Source: a bacterium (GTDB taxonomy: Bacteria; Omnitrophota; Gorgyraeia; Gygaellales; UBA12090). Taken from it: a stretch of DNA of 5,809 nucleotides. How positions within the stretch are numbered: the first letter of the stretch is position 1; the number at the start of each line of letters is the position of its first letter. The notes beneath the pieces were generated by a model. It saw only the letters and a program-made list of their open reading frames with translations, had not been told where the DNA came from and did no database searches. Positions 1 to 5,380 of the stretch are shown one piece after another. Made by a program: the position numbers and the translations under genes. Location: positions 1 to 5,809 of the forward strand of contig SCPY01000176.1 in assembly GCA_004299495.1 (NCBI GenBank), written 5' to 3'.

Positions 1-28
1 GCTTCCTGAAATAAGGTGAAATTTATAT

Positions 29-994
29 TTACTTCAACCATCTCGCGGCTTCCCTCGCCCAGTAACTAATGATGATATCCGCTCCGGCGCGCTTAATCGC
101 GGTCAAAATCTCAAGCGCCAGTTCCTTTTCCGCCCCCGCCCCCTGAGCGTACGCCTTTACCATACTATATTCTCCGCTCACGCTATAGGCGGCAATGGGC
201 AGGTTAAATCTTTCTTTGGCCTTGGCAATAATATCCAGGTAGGCAAGCGCCGGCTTTACCATCACCATATCCGCGCCCTCCCGGATATCAGCCGCGATTT
301 CCCTTAATGCCTCATCTGTATTGCGGAAATCCATCTGATAGCTCTTTCTGTCCCCGAATTTCATACTGCTTTCCGCGGCATCCCTGAAAGGGCCGTAAAA
401 ATTAGAGGCGAACTTAGCGGAGTAACCCATAATCGCCGTGTCTTTAAATCCATTTTTATCCAGGGCCTCTCTTATCGCGGCAACCTGGCCGTCCATCATC
501 GCGCTTGGAGCTACCATATCCGCGCCGGCTTGCGCGTGCGAAAGGGCGATTCGGGCTAATATTTTTATGGTCGCGTCATTATCAACAGACGCGTCTTGTG
601 TCTTTATAACGCCGCAGTGCCCATGTTTAGTATACCCGCATAAACACACATCCGTAATGACCACTAACTCATCCGAGAAATGCTTCTTCAGGGCCGAGAC
701 CGCCTCCTGAATAATTCCGCCTTCCTGATAAGCGCTTTGGCCTTTATCATCCTTATTCCCGGGGACGCCAAAGAGAATAACCGATTTTATCCCTATACGA
801 ATGAGCCCTTCTGCCTCTTTTAATAGATTATCCCGCGAAAACCTGAATACCCCGGGCATTGATGCTATGGGCTGCTTAATATTTTGTCCTTCCGAGATAA
901 AATAAGGCATCACAAGATTTGATGCCGCCAGATTAACCTGTGCCGCCAATCCCCTTATCGCCTTATTCTTACGCAATCTCTTTAGCCGCTGCAT
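29..994 (-). CDS. hemB: Delta-aminolevulinic acid dehydratase (porphobilinogen synthase), zinc type
   Basis: HemB condenses two 5-aminolevulinate molecules into porphobilinogen, the second common step of tetrapyrrole synthesis, in the cytosol. The 321-residue product has the family's usual length (about 320-340). Visible landmarks are the zinc-binding stretch DVCLCGYTKHGHCG with Cys117, Cys119 and Cys127, the first active-site lysine in YSAKFAS (Lys194), and the Schiff-base lysine in MVMVKP (Lys247). All three cysteines are kept, so it should be the Zn-dependent class rather than the Mg-only class. The start fits the usual N-terminus (RLRKNKAIRGL), although the upstream sequence AAAGTAGAACT is a poor ribosome site. 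Its start is only 4 bases from the stop of the preceding JAMM gene, so it is probably co-transcribed and translationally coupled. It is the last complete gene here; the 28 bases beyond its stop show nothing I can name. No other hem gene is in the window. Its place in a sulfur operon may reflect siroheme supply (inference). Confidence 0.97.
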   Translation of the reverse strand: MQRLKRLRKNKAIRGLAAQVNLAASNLVMPYFISEGQNIKQPIASMPGVFRFSRDNLLKEAEGLIRIGIKSVILFGVPGNKDDKGQSAYQEGGIIQEAVSALKKHFSDELVVITDVCLCGYTKHGHCGVIKTQDASVDNDATIKILARIALSHAQAGADMVAPSAMMDGQVAAIREALDKNGFKDTAIMGYSAKFASNFYGPFRDAAESSMKFGDRKSYQMDFRNTDEALREIAADIREGADMVMVKPALAYLDIIAKAKERFNLPIAAYSVSGEYSMVKAYAQGAGAEKELALEILTAIKRAGADIIISYWAREAARWLK

Positions 995-998
995 AGTT

Positions 999-1397
999 CT
1001 ACTTTATACTTATCTCTTCCTCGCTGATTTTACCCTCTTTGATCCTGAATGCCCTTATCCGGGGGTTGTTTTTGTCCTTTAAGGTTACAATGCAATAGCG
1101 CGCCTCAGGGTAAAATGCCAGCTCTATGTCTCTGGACGAAGGATACGCCTCCGATGCCACATGGGAGTGGTAAATACCGACCATTTCTAACCCAAGGTTA
1201 CGGAGCTCTTTCATTACCTTTAATTGCTCTGCCGGATCCATAATGAAATTCTCCGGGCTTTTATCGGCGTTAATCATTTCGTAGGCCTTTTCTACCGCGG
1301 AGCCTTTACCTGCCAGGATGCCGCAGGCCTCATCAGGAAGCTCTTCTTTACAGTGCTTAACTATCTGTAGAAATAATTCCTTAGATAAGGAAATCAT
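999..1397 (-). CDS. JAMM/Mov34 (MPN+) metallopeptidase, Mec-like sulfur-carrier peptidase candidate
   Basis: This is a 132-residue single-domain JAMM zinc peptidase. The complete motif is present: catalytic Glu23 in PDEACGILAG, then His77-Ser-His79, seven residues, Ser87, two residues and Asp90 (HSHVASEAYPSSRD). The enzyme should therefore be active. Small bacterial members of this family cleave isopeptide or C-terminal bonds on ubiquitin-like sulfur carriers. Mycobacterial Mec releases cysteine from the carrier CysO, and relatives trim ThiS/MoaD-type precursors. The neighbours (cysH and a sulfate-permease-like gene upstream, hemB downstream) favour the sulfur role over tail-assembly or DNA-repair JAMM proteins. 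The gene starts 6 bases after the permease stop, with a weak ribosome site (GTGAGAAAATAG), so coupled translation is likely. No carrier protein, ThiF/MoeB E1-like enzyme or cysteine synthase lies in the window. The family call is firm; the substrate is inferred. Confidence 0.9.
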   Translation of the reverse strand: MISLSKELFLQIVKHCKEELPDEACGILAGKGSAVEKAYEMINADKSPENFIMDPAEQLKVMKELRNLGLEMVGIYHSHVASEAYPSSRDIELAFYPEARYCIVTLKDKNNPRIRAFRIKEGKISEEEISIK

Positions 1398-1403
1398 AAT
1401 AAT

Positions 1404-2375
1404 CTATTTTCTCACGAATATGGATAATAATGTATACGCCACGCACACCGCGAGTAACGGGGTAAGCGTCCAGACCATCATTGTCTTCCTGGTAATGTGG
1501 TGGCCTAAGGTAAATTTATGGCCGTTTTTTACGCAGCTTATGGCAAAAATAGACAAGGCATTAAGCTGGACATAGGGAAACGGCGCTCCTAAACTTGAAG
1601 CTAAAATTAACAGCGAGCCGGTAACCAGGCAAACGATGTTTGAGGTAATCAATCCTAAGGGTACCACTTCTTTGCCAAAGGTTTCAATATTGCGCCGTCC
1701 GAAAAAGAATGCCCCCAGCCCGAATAAGGGAGCAATCAAGAATAAGCCCGGGCGCGCGCCTAAAACTCCGGCCGCGGACAGCGGCCCAACCGCGTTGGCG
1801 ACATTGTTTGTGCCCACGGCAAACGCTCCGTAACAACTGACAATTATCGCCAGCACTCTCAGTTTTTTTTCGTGAGAAAATATTTTTTGATACAGCCACA
1901 AATTACCCTTATGCGGCGGATAGATGCTCTTGTACAGGCGAAAGGTGATAAGGTATGAAATTACCGGAAAAGCCAGCCACATAGGAATCAGCCACAAAAA
2001 TGTTTTAAGCTGGATATGGCGGAAATAAAGGCCCGCCCCGGTTACCGCTCCTATGGTCACCATGCTGGTTGACTCCGGTATGGCTAAGAGGTTTGCCAGG
2101 AAAAGGCTTAACGTTGCCGATGCCAGGATTACCAGGGCGACGTCCGCGTTAATCATCCCCATGGGCAATATCCCCTGGCCGAGGGTTTTCGCTACTTTTG
2201 CCCCAAGAGTAAACGCTCCCAAAATAACAAATACGGTAAAGAGCAGCGCGGCGACTTTTTTATTTATCAATCTGCTTCCGTAAACCGCGGAAAATGTCGG
2301 AGCAATGCCGCTTGCGCCCATATTCATCGCGAAGAATATCACTACTCCGATTAGAAGAAATTCCTTAATCGCCAT
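1404..2375 (-). CDS. cysP: PiT-family anion permease, probable sulfate permease (CysP-like)
   Basis: A 323-residue membrane protein of the inorganic phosphate transporter (PiT) superfamily, with about ten hydrophobic segments in two inverted repeats. The second-repeat signature is close to canonical (GTNNVANAVGPL, residues 188-199), followed by GRRNIETFGKEVVPLG (226-241). The first-repeat signature is changed: MNMGASGIAPTFSAVYGS (17-34) where phosphate carriers have GANDVANSF-like sequence with a conserved Asp. The second loop reads LGAPFPYVQLN (262-272) instead of the phosphate-type PxSTTH. These changes and the operon position directly after cysH point to sulfate (or thiosulfate) uptake, as shown for Bacillus subtilis CysP, rather than phosphate. 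No PhoU-like gene, the usual partner of bacterial Pit carriers, is nearby. Its start lies 73 bases after cysH, behind a strong hairpin and with only a distant AGGG, so translation may be modest or controlled. Family certain; substrate likely but not proven. Confidence 0.82.
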   Translation of the reverse strand: MAIKEFLLIGVVIFFAMNMGASGIAPTFSAVYGSRLINKKVAALLFTVFVILGAFTLGAKVAKTLGQGILPMGMINADVALVILASATLSLFLANLLAIPESTSMVTIGAVTGAGLYFRHIQLKTFLWLIPMWLAFPVISYLITFRLYKSIYPPHKGNLWLYQKIFSHEKKLRVLAIIVSCYGAFAVGTNNVANAVGPLSAAGVLGARPGLFLIAPLFGLGAFFFGRRNIETFGKEVVPLGLITSNIVCLVTGSLLILASSLGAPFPYVQLNALSIFAISCVKNGHKFTLGHHITRKTMMVWTLTPLLAVCVAYTLLSIFVRK

Positions 2376-2392
2376 TATTGTGTTTTAACCCT

Positions 2393-2437
2393 ATTCTAAG
2401 CCCGAGCTGAAATCCGGCCACAGCCCGGGCTTAGAAT
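2393..2437 (-). promoter_or_regulatory. Intercistronic 17-bp RNA hairpin between cysH and cysP
   Basis: The arms at 2393-2409 and 2421-2437 are complementary over 17 positions around an 11-nt loop. In the minus-strand transcript the stem reads AUUCUAAGCCCGGGCUG against CAGCUCGGGCUUAGAAU, perfect except for one G·U pair. On the plus strand the same position would be an A·C mismatch, so the fold is better in the direction of transcription. The 3' side is followed by AGGGTTAAAACAC rather than a U tract, so it is not a standard Rho-independent terminator. It starts 11 bases after the cysH stop and ends 17 bases before the permease ATG, right beside the only AGGG-like ribosome site. Plausible roles are protection of the upstream mRNA 3' end, partial attenuation, or control of permease translation (inference). 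Confidence 0.75.
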
Positions 2438-2448
2438 TATATTTGAAA

Positions 2449-3180
2449 TTATATTCCGCTGCCCTTGCTATAGCTTTTCAGCGGCCGGGTATGTATCCCG
2501 CACTCGCCTCCACACTTGCTGGTGCCAATCCAGCGGCCGGCGCGCTCGTTATCCTCACTGGTGATTTTAGTACAAGGAGCGCATCCCAGAGAGCGATAAC
2601 CAACAGCGTATAAAGGGTTCACCTTTACGCCGTAAACAGCCAGGTACTGCCAGACCTCTCTTTCCTTCCAAATCAGGATAGGGTTAAGCTTAATTAAGTC
2701 CTTATCCCGTTCCTCCACTTCCTTATAGTCGGTGCGGGTGCGGCCTTCGGTACAGCGCAACCCCGTAACCCAGCATTTCACCTGCATCTCTTCAACGGCA
2801 CGCTTCACCGGTTCAACCTTCAGCAGGTCGCAGCATTTATCCGGGTCGGTCTCATAAAGCCGGTCCGGGATCTTGGCATCATTCTTATAAATCTTAAGCT
2901 GGGGGTATTTCTTGACCTCCTCTTGCATAAACTTGACGGTCTCCTCCGGCTTAAAGCGGGTGGTTACAATAAATCCCCGGATCTTCGGGTCAACTCTCAT
3001 TGCCAGGTCCCAGACCACCACCGAATCCTTACCCAGGCTGTTAGCCACCACCAGTCCGTCGCCGTATTTCTTGCGGGCCTCCTCAATAAGCCCAAGCGAC
3101 CTGTCTACCTTTTCCTTAAAATTCAGCTTTTCCACCAATTCCTTCAAATCCTCTTTATTCTCTAATAAACTTACACTCAT
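2449..3180 (-). CDS. cysH: APS/PAPS reductase, Fe-S type (CysH family)
   Basis: CysH reduces activated sulfate (APS or PAPS) to sulfite with thioredoxin or glutaredoxin as electron donor, in the cytosol. The 243-residue product has the PP-loop SLGKDS (48-53), the TGLRCTEGRTRTDY segment (139-152) that lines the nucleotide pocket, and the C-terminal catalytic motif ECGIH with Cys227. Cys116-Cys117 and Cys200-x2-Cys203 form the CC-(about 80)-CxxC pattern that binds the [4Fe-4S] cluster of APS-using enzymes, so APS is the likelier substrate. Two changes from common members are CCDLLKVEP where CCxxRKxxP is usual, and GGECGIH in place of KTECGLH. The ATG follows a strong AAGGAGG (3191-3197) by 10 bases; that site abuts the stop codon of the Rrf2 gene, so the two are one transcription unit. 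No ATP sulfurylase, APS kinase or sulfite reductase is in the window. A less likely alternative is a divergent PP-loop enzyme for another sulfur ester. Confidence 0.92.
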   Translation of the reverse strand: MSVSLLENKEDLKELVEKLNFKEKVDRSLGLIEEARKKYGDGLVVANSLGKDSVVVWDLAMRVDPKIRGFIVTTRFKPEETVKFMQEEVKKYPQLKIYKNDAKIPDRLYETDPDKCCDLLKVEPVKRAVEEMQVKCWVTGLRCTEGRTRTDYKEVEERDKDLIKLNPILIWKEREVWQYLAVYGVKVNPLYAVGYRSLGCAPCTKITSEDNERAGRWIGTSKCGGECGIHTRPLKSYSKGSGI

Positions 3181-3197
3181 TTTACTACTTCCTCCTT

Positions 3198-3638
3198 TTA
3201 AATAGAATACGCTAAGCCTTTCTTTGCCACGCCCGTTTCATTCGCCAAATCCTCAAAAGTAACATTATCAATAATGCCTGCCGTTGCCTCAGCCACTTCC
3301 CGGCACACCTTTCTTAACACGCAATTGTAGATATTGTTACAGCCCGCGTAACCTTTTTCCACGCAGGCAATGGGTTCAATCGGCCCGTCAATAAATCTGA
3401 TCACCTCGCCTAACTTTATAGTCTTAGGATGCCGGGCCAAAAGGTAACCGCCGTTTATGCCCCTACGGGAATCTACAAACCCTCCTTTCTTTAAATCCAG
3501 AAGCACCTGCTCCAGGAACTTCACCGGAGCATCCGTCCTTTTGGCTAGATCATGAATGGTTGCCACCCCCTGATTATAATGCAGAGCCAGGTCCAGAACC
3601 GCCTTTAAGGCATAATCGCCTCTATAACTAATCTTCAC
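3198..3638 (-). CDS. Rrf2-family transcriptional regulator with four cysteines, probable operon regulator
   Basis: A 146-residue Rrf2 protein, the usual family length. The N-terminal winged helix is clear (MKISYRGDYALKAVLDLA; later RRGINGGYLLAR at 58-69, the wing). The linker carries Cys92, Cys100, Cys106 and Cys112 (C-x7-C-x5-C-x5-C). In IscR and NsrR three cysteines in this place hold an Fe-S cluster, so cluster binding is plausible. The last cysteine sits where many relatives have Trp (LRKVCREV versus LRxVWxEV). The start is GTG; the sequence after it matches the family N-terminus exactly, and GGGGGA lies 8-9 bases upstream as ribosome site. It is the first gene after a near-consensus promoter and is directly followed by cysH, so it probably controls sulfur assimilation, as CymR does in Bacillus. 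The CymR proteins I know lack an Fe-S cluster, so the sensing mode may differ. Family certain, target inferred. Confidence 0.93.
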   Translation of the reverse strand: MKISYRGDYALKAVLDLALHYNQGVATIHDLAKRTDAPVKFLEQVLLDLKKGGFVDSRRGINGGYLLARHPKTIKLGEVIRFIDGPIEPIACVEKGYAGCNNIYNCVLRKVCREVAEATAGIIDNVTFEDLANETGVAKKGLAYSI

Positions 3639-3660
3639 TCTCTAAATCCCCCATAAAATC

Positions 3661-3689
3661 TATAATCTCTATTGACATAGTAGAGTATA
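3661..3689 (-). promoter_or_regulatory. Imperfect palindrome, candidate Rrf2 operator
   Basis: A 29-bp imperfect inverted repeat, TATAnTCT-n4-TG-n-CA-n4-AGAnTATA, with 9 of 14 half-site positions symmetric. It covers the -10 box (3684-3689) and the expected transcription start of the Rrf2-cysH operon. Rrf2 proteins bind as dimers to long AT-rich imperfect palindromes and often repress their own promoters. Binding here would block RNA polymerase. The site is inferred from symmetry and position only. Confidence 0.5.
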
Positions 3690-3711
3690 ACGCGATAAAA
3701 AATCCTGTCAA
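3684..3711 (-). promoter_or_regulatory. Near-consensus sigma-70 promoter of the rrf2-cysH-cysP-JAMM-hemB operon
   Basis: On the minus strand a perfect -35 TTGACA (3706-3711) is separated by 16 bases from TATACT (3684-3689, five of six consensus bases). Transcription should start near 3676-3678, leaving a leader of about 40 bases before the GTG start of the Rrf2 gene. It is the only convincing promoter in the window; the other gaps between genes are too short or lack paired boxes. Confidence 0.82.
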
Positions 3712-3756
3712 GTGTTTTTTGGAAAATTGCTTCCCCGCGAAACTCTTGTCAGCCTC

Positions 3757-4152
3757 TTATTCTATTGTTATGTCTTTTGCGCTCTGCCATAGGCCGTGGA
3801 TGTTGCACAATGAAGAGGCCAAGATGGCTCCTGACTTTTCGGTCTTGAATGCTAAAGTAATCTGCGGTTGAGTAAAGACCGTGCTGGTATCCGCGCCTTG
3901 CGTAGATTCTCCGTGAGCGTTAAATTCAAACCTGCCGATTTCGTAGGGAAACTTCTCGGAGCCGGGCTGGAAATACACCTCTATCCAGCGGATGTGATGC
4001 GCGGTAGTGTTGGGATGGGGTATTTCTTTGCCGACACTCACGGTAACTGAAATCAATTCTCCTTTCTTTACCTTGGATGACGCTTCAATAACAGGCACAT
4101 GCTTTTCCTTTTTCCAATCCGCGCTTTGCAACAAATCTTTTAATTCGGCCAT
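3757..4152 (-). CDS. Superoxide reductase, one-iron neelaredoxin type
   Basis: This enzyme reduces superoxide to H2O2 at a mononuclear Fe(His)4Cys centre, with no O2 produced; electrons normally come from rubredoxin. The 131-residue protein holds all iron ligands: His18 (EKHVPVIE), His46 and His52 (PHPNTTAHHIRWIE), and Cys116 and His119 (LCNIHGLW). Glu16 and Lys17 match the flexible Glu-Lys pair that coordinates the resting iron and steers superoxide. There is no N-terminal desulforedoxin domain with CxxC and CC cysteines, so it is the one-iron class II type. It follows ahpC by 15 bases: the ribosome site AGGAGGG (4162-4168) overlaps the ahpC stop codon by one base and lies 9 bases from ATG, a strong sign of coupled translation. 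It is the last gene of the stress group. No rubredoxin gene is seen in the window. Confidence 0.95.
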   Translation of the reverse strand: MAELKDLLQSADWKKEKHVPVIEASSKVKKGELISVTVSVGKEIPHPNTTAHHIRWIEVYFQPGSEKFPYEIGRFEFNAHGESTQGADTSTVFTQPQITLAFKTEKSGAILASSLCNIHGLWQSAKDITIE

Positions 4153-4167
4153 TTTTCTTTTCCCTCC

Positions 4168-4782
4168 TCAGGTTCCCGCCATTAGCTTGTCTCCGACCTT
4201 GCCGACTAAATCCTTGCCCGGGGTAAGCGTTTTCTTTCCCGGCTGCCATTTGGCCGGACAGACATGCACCGGGTTTTCCCGCACATACTTAAAGGCCCTA
4301 AGCTTCCTTAAGAGTTCGTCCGAATTCCTTCCCACCGGAAAGAAATTTACCTCTGAGGCAAGAAGCTTGCCGTCAGGGTCAATAATAAAGGTTCCGCGCA
4401 AAGCAAGGCCGCTTGCCTCATCATAAACCCCGAAGGCCTTGGAAACAATGTGCGCGGGGTCCGCGCCCATCGGATATTTAACGTCTGCCAGCAATTTCTC
4501 CGCGCTCTGCCAGGCGTAATGCACAAAATGGGTATCCGTGCTTATGGAAACCAACTCTACCCCTTCTTTTTTAAACTCGGCGTATTTCTCCGCGACATCG
4601 GCTAATTCCGTAGGGCAGACAAAGGTGTAATCCGCCGGATAAAAGAAGAGTACAAGCCAATTGCCTTTCTTGAAAATATCGGAGAACTTAATCTTCCCGA
4701 AATCTTTCTTATCCGGAAAATAAACATTTAATTCAAAATCCGGGACCTTCTGCCCCGCGCTCAAAACTTTCAAATCTTCCAT
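4168..4782 (-). CDS. ahpC: AhpC-type typical 2-Cys peroxiredoxin
   Basis: A 204-residue peroxidase that reduces H2O2, alkyl hydroperoxides and probably peroxynitrite. The peroxidatic Cys56 lies in FYPADYTFVCPTEL, with Thr53 and Glu59 in the usual places; Arg129 (ALRGTF) completes the active site. The resolving Cys175 is in HVCPAKWQPG, so it works as a disulfide-linked dimer or decamer. The GGLG loop is missing between Trp91 and Pro104, and the C-terminus (DLVGKVGDKLMAGT) has no YF motif, which predicts resistance to overoxidation. An AGGAG ribosome site lies about 9 bases before the ATG. The 48-base gap to the DJ-1 gene holds only a short CGGC/GCCG inverted repeat. No ahpF or thioredoxin reductase gene lies in the window, so its reductant is unknown. 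Beside superoxide reductase it would remove the H2O2 that enzyme makes. Confidence 0.95.
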   Translation of the reverse strand: MEDLKVLSAGQKVPDFELNVYFPDKKDFGKIKFSDIFKKGNWLVLFFYPADYTFVCPTELADVAEKYAEFKKEGVELVSISTDTHFVHYAWQSAEKLLADVKYPMGADPAHIVSKAFGVYDEASGLALRGTFIIDPDGKLLASEVNFFPVGRNSDELLRKLRAFKYVRENPVHVCPAKWQPGKKTLTPGKDLVGKVGDKLMAGT

Positions 4783-4830
4783 TTTACCGCTCCTTTCTTT
4801 CGGTCAAGCTATTGCCGGCTTAAAGCCGTT

Positions 4831-5343
4831 TTACCCCTTCCTTAATTGTTTGATTATCGCCCGGCAAAACGCCGGCAAATCATAGGGATTACGCGAGGTA
4901 ATCAAATTGCCGTCAACCACCACCTCTTTATCCAGGAATTCAGCCCCGGCGTTTACCATATCATCTTTGATCGCCGAGAAACCGGTTGCCTTTTTTCCTT
5001 TCAATATCCCCGCCGAAACCAGAACCCAGCCCCCGTGGCAAATACAAGCCACAATCTTACCCTCCTTATATAAATCCCTCACAAACCGATTTACCTTAAG
5101 GTGCCTGCGCAGGATATCCGGCGCGTATCCTCCCGGAATTACCACGCCAAGAAAATCTCCAGTTTTGGCTTTTTTTATGGAAAGCTCTTCTTGCGCGGGA
5201 TACCCCTCTTTGCTCTTATATTCCTTTTTGGCTCCGGTACCTACCAAAACCGCGCCTATCCCCTCTTCGCGCAGGCGCAAGTATGGATACCAAACCTCTA
5301 AGACCTGATATAAGTCTTCCACCAGAATGGCAAACTTTTTCAT
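4831..5343 (-). CDS. DJ-1/PfpI-family protein (class I glutamine-amidotransferase fold)
   Basis: A 170-residue cytosolic protein with the PfpI/YhbO-type flavodoxin-like fold. The nucleophile elbow is ACICHGG with Cys102 and His103; VVIPGGYAPDILR (67-79) and the C-terminal GIKDDM-like segment (SAIKDDMVNAGAEF, 123-136) are typical. Family members have been described as proteases, chaperones, glyoxalases or deglycases, and the true activity is disputed; many respond to oxidative or carbonyl stress. Aligning by the shared ExxYPYxRL block, the Glu that contacts the cysteine (Glu12 in PfpI) is replaced here by Gln13 (LYQVLEVWYPY), so cysteine reactivity may be altered. The ATG is preceded by GGGGGACAGGC, a usable ribosome site. 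It lies 37 bases after the transporter gene and 48 before ahpC, fitting a shared stress operon. The substrate is unknown. Confidence 0.9.
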   Translation of the reverse strand: MKKFAILVEDLYQVLEVWYPYLRLREEGIGAVLVGTGAKKEYKSKEGYPAQEELSIKKAKTGDFLGVVIPGGYAPDILRRHLKVNRFVRDLYKEGKIVACICHGGWVLVSAGILKGKKATGFSAIKDDMVNAGAEFLDKEVVVDGNLITSRNPYDLPAFCRAIIKQLRKG

Positions 5344-5380
5344 GCCTGTCCCCCGGCTAACCGATAATCTTTGATACGCG

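Noticed and set aside
438..710. Plus-strand open frame of 90 codons inside hemB, and similar plus-strand frames across the window (for example 1318-1575, 2912-3205, 4007-4426, 4907-5308, 5403-5645).
   Set aside because: They run antisense to well-supported conserved genes, have no recognisable domains, and no convincing ribosome sites were noted; they are shadows of the real genes.
1684..1899. Minus-strand open frame of 71 codons overlapping the permease gene in another frame.
   Set aside because: It lies wholly inside a conserved membrane-protein gene and resembles nothing known.
3672..3699. Plus-strand TTGACA with GATAAA 16 bases downstream, resembling a divergent promoter.
   Set aside because: The -10 is poor (four of six), the TTGACA lies at the centre of the palindrome, and no plus-strand gene follows.
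3697..3752. Possible terminator after the superoxide reductase gene: CTGACAAG (3745-3752) against CTTGACAG (3705-3712) on the minus strand, followed by a T6 run (3697-3702).
   Set aside because: The stem is 8 positions with a central A·A mismatch and a loop of about 32 bases, and its 3' arm is the -35 box of the next promoter. It is too weak to call; the first group may simply read through.
4811..4830. Short inverted repeat CGGC/GCCG between the DJ-1 and ahpC genes as a terminator.
   Set aside because: Only a four-base stem with no T run after it.
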